DNA from: Osedax fenrisi
Lineage: Eukaryota > Annelida > Polychaeta > Sabellida > Siboglinidae
Direction of reading: 5' to 3'
Assembly: GCA_964019155.1 (NCBI GenBank)
Contig: OZ025243.1
Coordinates: 23,519,944 to 23,583,943 of the forward strand
DNA length: 64,000 nucleotides
Positions 24,361 through 36,449 of this stretch are shown here, piece after piece (position 1 is the first letter of the stretch; each line of letters opens with the position of its first letter). Under the pieces are notes generated by a model. It saw only the letters and a program-made list of their open reading frames with translations, made no database searches and was not told where the DNA came from. Position numbers and translations under genes: made by a program.

Positions 24361-25002
24361 TAATAAGCTATGTTATGGAATATATAGATATCACGTGAGG
24401 TATGGTAGATGATGATAAAGTAGTGGAGGTAGGGGTATAGTGTATAAGTACATTACGGGATTAAGCTGCATTTATAGGAGATAATGGCGATCGAGTAGAT
24501 TAGTGGGCCGAGAGGAAGGAGACTCATTTCGATATCAATCACAATCCTCATACCGGGCAGAATGTATGAAATGGGCGTGATAGAGGGGAGTGATACAATC
24601 ATAAAATAGGAATTCGATAATGAGTGAGCATCTTAAAGGATAGTATTCATTTGGACCATGTTCAAATGCCATAGAAGAGCGTGGTAAATGTTGATGTACC
24701 ACCAATAAAATATAGGTATCAGTAGAGTATAATAGGATTATATATATATATATATATATATTTATTATATATAATGTTTAAGTGTAGCATTTATTATAAG
24801 TATGCGTAGACTCCAATAACGTTATCCTCCATGGAGGTATGTTATATAGCGTGTTTTAAGTTATTATTCGCATACATTGGTTAGTATTATTATGCTGAAG
24901 AGGTCTGTTTTGCTGTAATACATAAACGGTATACTTATGGGTATGAATCGTATGTATTCTAATATTATAGTGAGGCTCATACGTCATTGTGTAATGTCTC
25001 AA
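24361..25002. other. Flank upstream of the CR1/L2-like LINE
   Basis: May include the LINE 5' untranslated region. Contains a TA tract at 24738-24770 and otherwise nothing recognisable. Confidence 0.4.
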
Positions 25003-25006
25003 TTAA

Positions 25007-26191
25007 GGGGATTCGCGGCCTTTTATGTATACAATGTATTAAGATAGGGGATATTTTTTTTTAATAATTTTAATTTTTTTTCAGCACCTAGGGTTTTGAT
25101 CCGATTTCAATTATGTAAATTGCATATTGTTAACCAATATAATTTTATTAAAACTTGCTTATTTAAAAAAAAATGGTTCACTGAAAACCCGAAATATTTT
25201 ATGACGAAATATGATGCTAAATTAAATTATTTTTTTTGTAATTGTTATAAGGTTGTATATGTTATACTATGTATATTACATTTCTTTTAAGCAAGTTTTA
25301 TTTTGCATATAATAATGAAGATACTGTGAAAATGTCATCAATTTTGGATAATTATTAAGAGGGCTGAAAAAATTCTAATATTCAAAATAAATTATATTCA
25401 ATATTCTGAGTAAATCGAGTTTAAAGTTTGACTAGATTTATTTTTAATTTTATGGTAATATTTGTTTATTATTTCTATCTTTGACAACATTTATAGTATT
25501 ATACTATTATATAATACTACACTAATATATCGATAGAGTTATTATTATAATATTTATATTATATTACCAATAATTAAACATAATAAGCTAATATTTATTA
25601 CATTTAAAAAAAAATTGTTTACAAGAAATTTTTTTTAGTATATTCATTTATTTCTAATATTATAATATAACAGAATACCACAATAATATACCCATAAGAT
25701 TGTACTTATAATATTTATATAATATTATATTACCAATAATTACATATAATCGATTTTCTGCTATGTCTGGCATTTTGAAATAAAATAATTAAATGACGCA
25801 TTCCCAATTACTTTGTTTATAATTCGAATTTTACACCCAGTGCAATGCATTCATTTGATATTAATCCATTAATTATAGTTATCGCTAGTTGACATCACAT
25901 TATATAATATATCGTATATAATACTGCATTTAAAATTATTAAAAAATATAAACTTATAGATATCATATTATAAGTTTATATATATGAGTATTTTGCTATT
26001 ATTTACGCCATTTTTTACAATTTTTTTTTTACCAATTAGGTCTTGTACTATACTATCAAATTATATCATTTATAAGTCTTTATTTGCTCTACAAGTTTCA
26101 GAGAATATTAAATATATATTAAATAATTATTTTCTCGAATAAAAAAAAAATTATTATTATTTTCAACGCATTTAAAAGGCCGCCAATCCCC
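25007..26191. mobile_element. TTAA-flanked inverted-repeat element (piggyBac-like MITE)
   Basis: Starts GGGGATTCGCGGCCTTTT and ends with its near-perfect inverse AAAAGGCCGCCAATCCCC. Both ends abut TTAA (25003-25006 and 26192-26195), the target duplication of piggyBac-type transposons, whose ends are also G/C runs. The 1185-bp interior is A+T-rich and has no transposase. A TTTTTTTTCAG tract near 25080 resembles a splice acceptor but leads into no recognisable exon. Confidence 0.8.
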
Positions 26192-26269
26192 TTAAATAAG
26201 GATAAATAGTGACACATACGAGACTTCACTGAATAGACTACCTCTGCATTACGCCCATACGGATAATGC

Positions 26270-26550
26270 GTCAACGTAAGCTGCCCGGTAAACTTCGATA
26301 TTACATATCCGTGAATAGCTCAATGAGGAGCTATATGATTCTGGAATTTCGTAATTAGGTAATTACCTACTACTTTGTATTAGTTTCGTATGTTAAATCT
26401 GAATGTATAGACACCCCTCTACAATATCGTCGGAATATAGATCCATCGTGGATTCGTGGTTATCACCACTCGACTATATAATGTAGACATATTTGATATC
26501 GAATGAATTTACCAGGATAACTCGACTTTTCTTATATACCTTAATTACGT
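26270..26550 (+). repeat. Diverged dispersed repeat, copy 2
   Basis: Collinear with 19070-19440 (see there). It lies between the TTAA element and the first Ly6-like exon. Confidence 0.5.
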
Positions 26551-26575
26551 AACGTAGAGTAGCATCACATAAAAT

Positions 26576-26618
<43 letters not shown>

Positions 26619-26646
26619 TATAATTATTTACCATTTGTTAAAATAG

Positions 26647-26794
26647 ATACGGTATGGTGTGTTTCAAATGTAAAACAATGCTAAAAGTTGATCACATGTC
26701 TACTATTAATACAACATGTTTATATATTAAAAATAATAGCAATTCTGAAATATGTGGAATAATTGAACAGTGTACAACATTTATTAAATATAAT
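26647..26794 (+). CDS. Ly6-like gene 1, exon with the first five cysteines
   Basis: Ly6/uPAR (three-finger) proteins are small secreted or GPI-anchored cell-surface domains held by disulphides. After an AAATAG acceptor the frame starts with one spare base and reads YGMVCFKCKT, then TINTTC, SEIC and GIIEQCTTF: the family's opening C-x-x-C followed by three more cysteines, with potential N-glycosylation sites. It ends in phase 0 at a GTAAAT donor (26795). The frame stays open to 26876, so the donor is a prediction. A signal-peptide exon should lie upstream but was not found. The next candidate exons are 27049-27103 and 29509-29630, whose phases fit. Confidence 0.45.
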
Positions 26795-26875
26795 GTAAAT
26801 ACAACTTATATTGAAACTTCAAAAAATAAAATAAATTATGTTAGTTTTTATTATATTAAATATAATATTAAATAT

Positions 26876-26878
<3 letters not shown>

Positions 26879-26936
<58 letters not shown>
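26879..26936. repeat. (TA)n microsatellite
   Basis: A nearly pure TA tract directly after the first Ly6-like exon's open frame. Confidence 0.95.
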
Positions 26937-26940
<4 letters not shown>

Positions 26941-27048
26941 GTATGGGTGTGTGTTCGTAATAATATAGTAATAATCAGTAATAATAGATGTGAAAAATGT
27001 AAAATTTAAAAAATATAAATAATTTAAATTGTTGTTTATATATATTAG

Positions 27049-27103
27049 ATTTATTTTATATATGATTATTTTGTGGAAGTCATGTTTAATTGTTTTTATA
27101 AAG
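27049..27103 (+). CDS. Ly6-like gene 1, tentative short middle exon
   Basis: A 55-base block between a TATATTAG acceptor and an AAG/GTATAT donor, entering in phase 0 and leaving in phase 1, exactly what the flanking candidate exons need. It encodes about 18 residues ending VEVMFNCFYK with one cysteine, the position occupied by the RGC exon of gene 2. The peptide is short, hydrophobic and could be chance. Confidence 0.2.
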
Positions 27104-27740
27104 GTATATTATATATTTTTACATATTTAAGATAACGTACATATGTGCGTTGGTTAACATATATAAATGTATGATTTTCCTTTCGTGTCACCCAGCATGC
27201 TCATGATGAATCAACTATTTGTTAAATATATATAATTTTATTATGCATAATATTATTATATGTATTTATAAAATCCCTCATGACCAATTAATAATGGTTA
27301 CAACTATATTTTCGTTTTTAATATTTATAATAACTTATATTAAATGTAAAATTAGATTGTTTATTATGATTATTAAAAGTCAGTAATATTCCAGTTGAAC
27401 ATTGATTAAAATTATTTTTCATTGTTCAATTAAATCAATATATTATATGATAATTTCAAGTAGATTGATTATAATATTAATTATGAATACTGTTAGTATT
27501 ACAAAATATTATAATATAGTTATTACGCAATATTAAAAATATGTAAACAATTATTATTTTAATATTTCTCATTATATTAATAATAGATATTTATTCAAAG
27601 AGGCTGCTTACCTCGTAGGGTATATAATTTATCGATAGAAATATGTGCAAATCACAAGAGGAGTTAATATCAAATAATATATTATATAAATAATTAATAT
27701 TTAAATAAACGTAACTAAATTAACCAGTATATTATCTATC

Positions 27741-27772
<32 letters not shown>

Positions 27773-27775
<3 letters not shown>

Positions 27776-29146
27776 TGCTGTAAAATTTCAAATCTCAAAT
27801 ATCAAATCTCAAATCTTTTTTTTTCGGTTCGGTTCAAATCTTTAATTTTCGGGTATTTGGAAAGATTTGATGGTCTCAAATCTTTATTTTAAATTTAGTT
27901 TCGGTTCGGGTATCATGTCGGGTAATTGTTCGGGTAACGAATGATTAACATAATTATGTAATAAGTTTCTTTCAACTATTTTAAAATATCCAATAAAATG
28001 TATAGATTATATTAATTCGATCATCAGTTATGCCACCTATATAATAATATATTTAAAATAGAATAATGTTATCAAGGACACGACTTCCTTGATTTATTAT
28101 CAATTAATAACAATATTTAAAAATTAATACGTATATTCTGCATATTCCTGAAGGAATATCATTAGATTAAGTTTAAATGATTTATACTCTTTATTGATAT
28201 ATACAAATGTTAATTCATAAACCGTTTAAAACTATATTTGTCTACAAGTACATTTTGAATACATATTTGACACTATGTTATATATATAATACTAGATACA
28301 TCTACTAGATATATAGTCAAAATATAATATTTATATTTAGCCTTCTATATATATATGCTATAGCATATATGCCATATATGGTGTATATAGTATATAGGAT
28401 TCCTCTTACACCTTACTAAATACTATATACTGATATATATATATATATATATGATTATTAGAATAGAAACGTATTCAATAATTCAAGTAATTAATAATTA
28501 TTTATTGTTAATTATTCAATTATAATTTATTAATTAATAATTATTTATAAATTAATTATTATTAATTAATTTATTAATTAATAATTATTTATAAATTAAT
28601 TATTATTATTATTAATTAATAATAATAATTTATTATATATTATTTTAATAATTAATAATTATTTAATTATAATTTATTAATTAATAATTATTTATAAAAT
28701 AATTATTATTATTATTAATTAATAATAATAATTTATTAATTATTATAATTATTTATTAATTATTATAATTATTTATTAATTATTATAATTATTTATTAAT
28801 TATTATAATTATTTATTATTTATTATAATTATTTATTAATTATTATAATTATTTATTATTTATTATAATTATTTATTAATTATTATAATTAATAATTAAT
28901 TTAATTAATAATAATTATTTATTAATTAATTTATTATTATTAATTAATTAATATCTCATTTTTTTCTTCGTTAACTTATTTTAAAATATTATTAAAAGAT
29001 TTGAAGTTCTCGAGAACATACCTAAATATGAGAGATTTGAAGTTCTCGAGAACTTGATATTTTTTTAAAGATTTGAAGTTCTCGAGAACAACAATTTTAA
29101 GATTTGAAGTTCTCGAGAACAACCAAGTATTTGAAATTTTACAGCA

Positions 29147-29149
<3 letters not shown>
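27773..29149. mobile_element. 1.4-kb inverted-repeat element, hAT-like ends
   Basis: Begins TAGTGCTGTAAAATTTCAAA and ends with the inverse (TTTGAAATTTTACAGCACTA), about 21 bp perfect. It lies between TA tracts, so the target duplication cannot be read. TAG-type ends and the internal CGGTTCGG / TTCGGGTA motifs recall hAT elements. No transposase. The centre is a long AATT-type low-complexity run (28480-28950) including a tandem TAATTATTTATTAATTA unit, and the right part has four copies of a palindromic motif. Confidence 0.75.
28998..29120 (+). repeat. Four copies of a 20-bp motif with a palindromic core
   Basis: GATTTGAAGTTCTCGAGAAC occurs four times at irregular 30-37 bp spacing. The core GTTCTCGAGAAC is a perfect palindrome. 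They lie inside the right terminal region of the surrounding inverted-repeat element, where transposase subterminal sites are usually found. Confidence 0.85.
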
Positions 29150-29191
<42 letters not shown>

Positions 29192-29508
29192 TAATTCTCG
29201 TGAATATAAAATAAAACTAAATGTTGCATAATTATCCTTAATTATATAATTATTGTATGAGAATGTATATACCCTGGGTATATACTATATGTTATATTAT
29301 ATCATTGGTCCTTGGAATATAATATGTACTTTTTATAATTGTGTAAAAATACATTTTATTTTATACTATTAATTTATATATTCTACTGTCTTACATATAT
29401 TAATCATGTAATACATCCACAAATATATATATTATCCAAAATGTTTGTTGATTTAAAAATAACAGGAAATTGAAATATGTATATATATTTATTCATTATT
29501 ATCCATAG

Positions 29509-29630
29509 AAAATAATACAGTAATTTGTGGGATATTAACTACTTGTAAAGATGATTATTGTAATAATGTAAGACCAATTAGTGAATTCAATTTAACTGCT
29601 GATAAATGTTATCTTATAATAATAAAATAA
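29509..29630 (+). CDS. Ly6-like gene 1, last exon with the Cys-Asn end
   Basis: After a T-rich ATCCATAG acceptor (29501-29508) the frame enters in phase 1 and reads NNTVICGILTTCKDDYCNN, then a polar tail to TAA (29628-29630) that overlaps AATAAA signals. C-x(5)-C-x(4)-C-N matches the C-terminal signature of Ly6/uPAR domains (final disulphide then Cys-Asn). The tail (FNLTADKCYLIIIK) is too short for a typical GPI signal, so a secreted product or a missing exon is possible. The homologous exon of gene 2 (38592-38671) enters in the same phase. Confidence 0.45.
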
Positions 29631-29945
29631 TAATATATACCGTAAATAAAAATATATTATATTATTTAGTATAATATATATATGACATATTTTTTAAATA
29701 TATTGAATATATGATACAATTAAAATATAATTAATTTAAATTATATATCATTATTTATTTATTATTATTATTTAACGTTTAATGTATTAGTTAAATGTTA
29801 TGTTTTTTATATTAAAAATAATGAAATCATTAATTAACAATAGTTCTTATATATAATAAATAATAAATAAGTATTATATAACATAATTGATACATACATT
29901 AATTTAAATAAAATGCCTACCTTTTTTAGATATAAGTTTATATAG

Positions 29946-30016
29946 ACTATGTATAAATTGTCGTGAAATATTTAATCTAAATGATGATTATACAAATAAA
30001 ACGTGTATCAAAGGAT
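29946..30016 (+). CDS. Ly6-like gene 2, exon 1 of the domain
   Basis: Following acceptor TTTATATAG the frame has one spare base (same phase as the opening exon of gene 1) and reads LCINCREIFNL then NKTCIKG, leaving in phase 1 at donor GTTAGT (30017). C-x-x-C plus a third cysteine is the start of a Ly6 domain. Without splicing the frame stops two codons later. The signal-peptide exon, expected upstream and ending in phase 2, was not identified. Confidence 0.45.
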
Positions 30017-30689
30017 GTTAGTTTAAAGTATACATTAATATATTAATGTCATACTATATAATATAACAACTTATTGAAATTATAATAATACAATACTTTT
30101 TTAATTATTTAAAATATTAAATATATTTTTAATAATAATACAATAATATTATTAAAAACATAAATAAAGTATATAAAATATATTATTAAAATAATAAATT
30201 AATAAGAACATTTTCTCTATACTAATGTTTAATATATATGTATTAGTATAATATTATCTAGTTATACTCATTTCCCAGTCGTTGGAGACTTTGTTTAAAT
30301 AAACTATTTACACTATTTTATGATTATTAAACATATAGTAAAAATCACTATTATATATAATTTTTTAATTTCTGATATTATTATTTGAATTATCATTATT
30401 ACAAATTTATTTATATAATAAATGTACTGTATTATAAAATATGGACTTATTATAATTAGGAAACTTTATTATTCAAATAATGTAATTATAGTAAACATGT
30501 GTTTACGTTATTAAAAATATATTTAAAATAGGTACATATATAAATACAAAACTTTTTTAAATAAGTTAATACAATTATTTGATAATATTTAACAAAATAT
30601 GAAATGTTATTATATTGTAATCTTTAAAAGAAAAATTAGTTATTAATTAGTAATTAACAATGTGTTTATATATATATATATAAATGATA

Positions 30690-31560
30690 AGTATTTTAAG
30701 AATGGGGGAGTTTTATAAAGTAAATCAATGATACTATGAAATTATAGTTAACTTTAGAAGTAATAAGATATTCAAGTTCTGGTGGGAGGGAATTATCTAT
30801 ATAATCGTATAGGTTATGACTTCGAGGAAGCTGAACTAGATAATTTAGGAGTTGGTGTGTAATTTAAGGAATAATTTAAATCCATTAGCTTTGGAATATG
30901 TCTATAGACACTCATATATGAGTATTATCATTGAACTGATGTTGGGGCTGGATATCAATAGTTGAAGTAGAAATATATATATCAGATATTGGATGTCACG
31001 TTACCTTGGTACTAGCATTATGAATGAAGAGATTATAATAGAAGGTGAATATACCATATGACTGGTTGGAGTAGTTGTATGATTAGATGAATGAAACTTA
31101 TATAAGGTTAAACATGAGTAGCATGCGAATGAAAAAGTAAGTTAATTAAATATGGCAATAGCATAACAGGGTTTTTTTAGAATGAAACCAGGATTTAGAA
31201 ATAATAGATGCGAGGTATAATCAATTAAAATTTAATTTAGATAGATATCATTTAAATTTGAGATTATATTTGCATTTGGAAAGATTAACCTTTTTTAATT
31301 ACAATGTGAAAAATGTGATGAAGTGATATAATTGATATAATTGATATTAATGAATGAAATATATATAATAATAAATGTATACAAACTGGTCGTTAATGTT
31401 TTATTTGTGTAATATTAGTGTATTCAGTCATATGGGATATACAACGAGATGACTTGAGGAACACCGAATGACTTTAATAGGTACCTAATATATTCGACGC
31501 AGCCGGGCAATGATGGTTCTATTGTCATTGACTGAAAGCAGTGTATGGCCTATATAGAAG
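30690..31560 (-). pseudogene. Decayed CR1-like LINE fragment
   Basis: Minus-strand debris: FIPIRKVSLTTDQSLLYRPY (about 31540-31480) aligns with VIPIPKNQSIDRSTLSNYRP of the LINE at 20-24 kb, SFGVPQVISLYI (about 31450) with its VPQG box, and DNSLPPELEYLITSKVN (about 30790-30750) with the C-terminal WNSLP region. Heavy decay, with an internal deletion. It lies in the first intron proposed for Ly6-like gene 2. Confidence 0.5.
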
Positions 31561-32339
31561 TGATTGATCTGTAGTTAACGATACTTTTCTAATCGGTATG
31601 AATGTAAACAAAGTAGCAGGCCATCTACATTTAATTACATTTGGTATTTAACCTCAAATAAAGGTTGGTTGATCCGACTAGAGTCGGAAATAGTAGGTAT
31701 ACCAAGAGAAAATTCCCAAGGGAGATCCACGGGAGAATATCTAGGAGATATTTATAATTTAATATGTTAATAATAAATACCTGTATTTGGTTGATATGTA
31801 AACAAACTGATATATATATATACATGAAACAATAATTTAATAATAAGTAATAAATGAAAAAAATAATCATGGTTTACACATACCATAAGTGAAATAATAT
31901 AATAATATATAGACTATTGACATAGTAGTAAAGGCTTAGTTAATAATTATTATACATAATTGTTGACGGACTATACTAATGTACCTGTGATGACTCACAT
32001 TTCTGTTAGGGGTGACCAATTCTTATATTATGGGAATAATCTATATATATATATTAATGGTTCTGATAATATTGTTAGTATATTGTTGTCTACTAATATA
32101 TACTATTATTGTTTGTTATTACGAATTTCAGAATATAATGTTATTATGGTTTTATAAATATTCAATTAATAAATCGGCTATGAATATTAGCGGCTCATGA
32201 ATATTTCCATAGATAATTTAATTATATATAAATTGATATAGATCATTATATATATTTTTTAAATACTTTAAAATATATATTATTATTCATATATGTATTT
32301 TATATTTATAAAGTTCTCTCCTCTTTTCGATCAAATTCA

Positions 32340-32545
32340 ATAACATTAATTTAGTTACATTATAGTATTATAGTATTATTAGGATACAATAATCTTTTTT
32401 TAATATTTTAAATAAATATTTTTTAAATTAATGTAACTAATATAACTCTATAACTTATTTAAAATATTGTATATACTATATAGATATATTTTATATGTAT
32501 AATAATTATCGAATGTAACCTATACATTACTCGTATTCTACTATT
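32340..32545 (+). repeat. 200-bp direct repeat, copy 1
   Basis: Matches 33125-33335 in the same orientation: AATAATCTTTTTTTAATATT, then ATTATCGAATGTAACCTAT and ACTCGTATTCTACT. Confidence 0.85.
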
Positions 32546-32649
32546 TTTCCTACGTTTTTATTTAAATTTTAATATGTTATAAAATACTTTTATAAATACT
32601 ATTTTTAATTTAAAAATAATATAAAATAATATCGTAACTTAATATAAAG

Positions 32650-32753
32650 ATATTTTGTCAAATGGATCATTTGTACAAGGACATGAAATATCACACGTAG
32701 TCTGCTATGGACATTGTTATTTACAATTATTTATAAACAAAGGAACAAATCAG
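32650..32753 (+). CDS. Ly6-like gene 2, exon 2 of the domain
   Basis: The frame enters in phase 1 after a weak acceptor (AATATAAAG), reads SNGSFVQGHEISHVVCYGHC then LQLFINKGTNQ, and leaves in phase 0 at CAG/GTTAAC (32754). The two cysteines (C-x3-C) and the following G-T-N strand are where Ly6 domains place their central finger. Joined to the next exon this gives GTNQ-VAIDRGC, the family's typical strand into Arg-Gly-Cys. The acceptor is the weakest junction of the model. Confidence 0.45.
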
Positions 32754-33124
32754 GTTAACTATTATTTGTATAGTCAAGAGTATATTTACATATATATTTA
32801 CCTGTATATTTGTTTTGTTATTATTAATTTTGTTGGAATCATTCCATCCCACACAGATACGTATATGAAACACTTTCCTAAAAACACATTGCTATAATAT
32901 TAGACATATGTCCCTTCAATACCCATATTATGTTATATATTTGTAATGATAGCCGGTAATTTTATACATGAGTATATAAGAACAATTCTATATATTATTT
33001 TAAACCTATGTATGGGTTCAAATGACATTTAATTACATTTAAAACTAAATATAATCTGCACAAATATCTCTAAAGTTTTTAATTAGATCAGTAAAATGGT
33101 GGAAATAAATATAGAAATTATAAT

Positions 33125-33335
33125 TAATTTAGTTAAATTATAATAGTATAGTATTATTAGAAACCAATAATCTTTTTTTAATATTTTAAATAAATATTTT
33201 TTAAATTAATGTACCTTGTATAACTTACTCTATAACTTATATAAAATATATTATATAATATATAGATATATTTTATATATATAATAATTATCGAATGTAA
33301 CCTATACATTACTCGTATTCTACTCTTTTTCCTAA
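33125..33335 (+). repeat. 200-bp direct repeat, copy 2
   Basis: Second copy of the segment at 32340-32545. The pair brackets Ly6-like exon 2 of gene 2 and could arise from local duplication or element flanks. Confidence 0.85.
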
Positions 33336-33740
33336 ATTTTCATTTAAATATTAATAAAGGAATATTCGCTAATATTATATAGGTCCAGCTATTTATAGTA
33401 TATAATAAATACTGAGGAATTAGTTATAAATTATGTCAAGTAAAATTCAAATTAATATATATGTAAATAAATATATAGACAATATACTATATATTAATTA
33501 TTATATACAATAACAGTTTATAAATTAAAATAATAGTAATATCGCAAAATATCATTCATAAATTATAAAATAATATATTTGGAACATTACAAAGATATCC
33601 ACAATTAAATCTATCTCCCTATAATATACATAGTATGTTATGATATTTAGAGACGCATACTAATATATACTAATATTCATAGTAAAAAGTAGTAAAACAA
33701 GATAAATAATATAAATATATATATTTTTATTGTTATTGTT

Positions 33741-34008
33741 ATTTTTATTTGGTGGAGTCGTTTCATCCCATCCAGGAACTTAGATGAAGTTTTCACTTAT
33801 AACCATATGGCTATAATGTCCCTTAGAATCCGCTCTCATATTAAGGCATCCATGGGATTAACGAGAGCCTACAGTTTATTTATACACAATTATATAAGAT
33901 CACTTCTAAATATTATTTTAATACTTATTTTAATGGTTCGGACGGGGCTCGAATCCGCATCCTACTAATTGTGTCTATGAGGCTTTATCCAACTAAGCCA
34001 CACAACCG
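33741..34008 (-). mobile_element. tRNA-derived SINE, independent copy
   Basis: Same family as 4718-4997 and 6974-7250: the tRNA-like head at the right end (A box TGGCTTAGTTGG, B box ATTCGAGCC on the minus strand) and the body with CATCCCATCCAGGAACTTAG. It differs from the palindrome copies at many positions, so it is a separate insertion. It lies in the proposed second intron of gene 2. Confidence 0.8.
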
Positions 34009-34009
34009 T

Positions 34010-34027
34010 TAATTTATTTATATATAT

Positions 34028-34060
<33 letters not shown>

Positions 34061-34168
34061 AATAATATTATTACGGTATAAGATAATTACTTAATATAAG
34101 TTATTATAATATATAAGATATATCTTATTTTAATTTAGTTATTCAATACAATTTTAACACAATAGTAG

Positions 34169-34209
<41 letters not shown>

Positions 34210-35096
34210 ATTATAATTACATGTATGTATATAATATAAAATACATTATTTAATATAAATTATGTTAACTAATAAAGTATTGATATTTGAAAATAAAAAA
34301 TAAAATTATGAATATTTTAAATTTTAATAATTATAAAATTAAAAGAAATGCAAATATTATGTAATTACATATAAATTATAAATGATCTGAAAATTTAAAT
34401 TAATTTACAATAAATTTATGAAATATATAAACAGACGATAACATAACAAATTATTTTATTAAATAAAGAGCTACCTACGAATTATGAGTATTTAAAGTTC
34501 GGAACTTTAGTTTACATTTTTAACTATATATAATATGCTTTAGTTTAACTATTATAATTATAAAAACGTTATTTTATTAATTAAATTATAATGATTATTA
34601 AAATACAATTAATTATTTTAATTATTATTATAATTTATTTAAATTATATATATTTAAACGTTTTTATGTTACGTAAAACATGATTTATATATAATTTTAA
34701 GATATTATTTGGTATTTGAATAATATCATATATATATATATACATATATATGATATTTATATATAAAATTAAAAAAATATAGAGGTTTCACTTATCCTTA
34801 ATTCAAGCAATAATCAAAATATTAATATTATATATCATATTATATATCAGGTGAAATTATTATTCATGATTAAAATATATTAAATGTTTAGAATAATATT
34901 AGATACATATCAGTCTTATATTGAATAAGTTTAGAATAAATAATACTACCTAATGTTTTATTTATATTTATTTTATTATAAACTATAAAAGAAAAACAAC
35001 TTGTAATGAATACATATGATCATACAAAATATTAGTATAGGTGTCATTATACACAATATATATATATATATATATATATGTTTATATTACTCATAG
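34010..35096. other. A+T-rich DNA, no gene seen
   Basis: TA tracts near 34040, 34175 and 35058, with simple A+T sequence between. In the model this is intron. Confidence 0.5.
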
Positions 35097-35172
35097 GTAG
35101 CTATTGATCGTGGATGTATAATTAATAAAGATACTATCGATACACTTCCATCAATGATTGGTTATGAAACAG
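35097..35172 (+). CDS. Ly6-like gene 2, exon 3 of the domain (Arg-Gly-Cys)
   Basis: Acceptor ACTCATAG, then phase 0 VAIDRGCIINKDTIDTLPS and MIGYET, leaving in phase 1 at ACAG/GTTAAG. The RGC motif after a short beta-strand is typical of Ly6/uPAR domains. Phase 0 entry matches the exit of the exon at 32650-32753, and phase 1 exit matches the entry of 38592-38671 (joint codon G/TA, valine). Confidence 0.5.
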
Positions 35173-35829
35173 GTTAAGTGAATATGATTATATAGATATA
35201 TTGCATATATATCCCTAGATGTATAATAATTGACAGTTAATAAATATGCTCTATGTGCGTTAAACATTTATCTAAATCTGAATATAATTGCGGGTTAAAT
35301 CTTGTCTTTGCTTGATTACATTATTTCACTGAATAATAGTATACTTTTCATATTGATAACAATTGTGTTCTCCTTGTAAATACATATATGTTCATATCAT
35401 TATGCTAGCATATATTGCTATATAATAATTACTTATTTTAAATGATTGTTTTATCATAATTTTATTAGGGATTCGATTCATTTCAACTTGGGATTTATAA
35501 GTCGAATAATATATCATAATAGTTAACTAAACACAAAATATATAATGCTAAGCATATAAAACTACAATAAAGACACTTTTTAATTATACAATAATAATCC
35601 TATTTTAAACAGATATTCCCCTATTCGTAGTAACATCCAGACGTCGTAAATGGCGGATTTAATAATTATTATTTTTAGAATTAATACTGATAAATAGGTA
35701 AAACATGTTCTTCCACCTACTCCATTACATATATTAAACCTACAAGTTATCTCGCTACCTCCATTATATCAAATACATATTTGCAAATAAATATTAATTT
35801 TAAAAGAGTATAATAATATTAATATAATA

Positions 35830-36240
35830 CAAATTAAATTAAATCTAAAACTGATCCTTGTGATACTCGATATTTTATAATATAACTATTTGACAAATAA
35901 TTGTGATTACATGTAATTTGAGATCTATTAGATAACAAATTAAAAAACTATTTTATTATTTTATTAAATATCATTATAATGATTTTAATTAATAACATAT
36001 TTTTTACGTATATTTTATGAATATTTTACAATATCAAAAGCTTTTGCAAAATCAATATAATCATATTATATCGACGATTTTTTCATTATTTAATTCATTA
36101 TTTAAATTATAATATGTAATTTTGTTAGTCTATTAAAAATAGTTTAATTATTTCAAGATTTAAATCAATATTATAAAATTTTTGTTTAGTTATATTACAA
36201 AATTCGGGTAAATTTCTTTTATCATGTTGTACAATTTAAA
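35830..36240 (-). pseudogene. Decayed LINE reverse transcriptase fragment
   Basis: Minus-strand YIDFAKAFDIVKY (about 36065-36025) is the polymerase A motif and YRVSQGSVLDL (about 35870-35840) the B motif (VPQGSVLGP-like), in the right order. Everything else is eroded. The SQGSVL form suits the CR1/jockey group. Confidence 0.6.
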
Positions 36241-36449
36241 TAAAATATGAATTTAATGTATTTGCTTTATCGAGATCTGAAAATAAAATGTTAATAGAGA
36301 TATTCCATATTTTAAATGTTGACTATTTTTAAAAAATTTATTAAAATGTATATCTTTATAATTTCATTTTTGAATTTATTTTATTAATCAAATCTCAGTC
36401 AATAGAAATTTAAAGTTTATTTATTTAAATTTATTTTTCTAGTATGACA

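Noticed and set aside
28480..28960. CRISPR-like or regulatory array in the AATT region
   Set aside because: It is low-complexity A+T sequence with no regular spacer-repeat structure, in an animal-type genome.
28998..29120. Heat-shock elements in the GTTCTCGAGAAC array
   Set aside because: GAA and TTC units do not have the required 2-base spacing of heat-shock factor sites.
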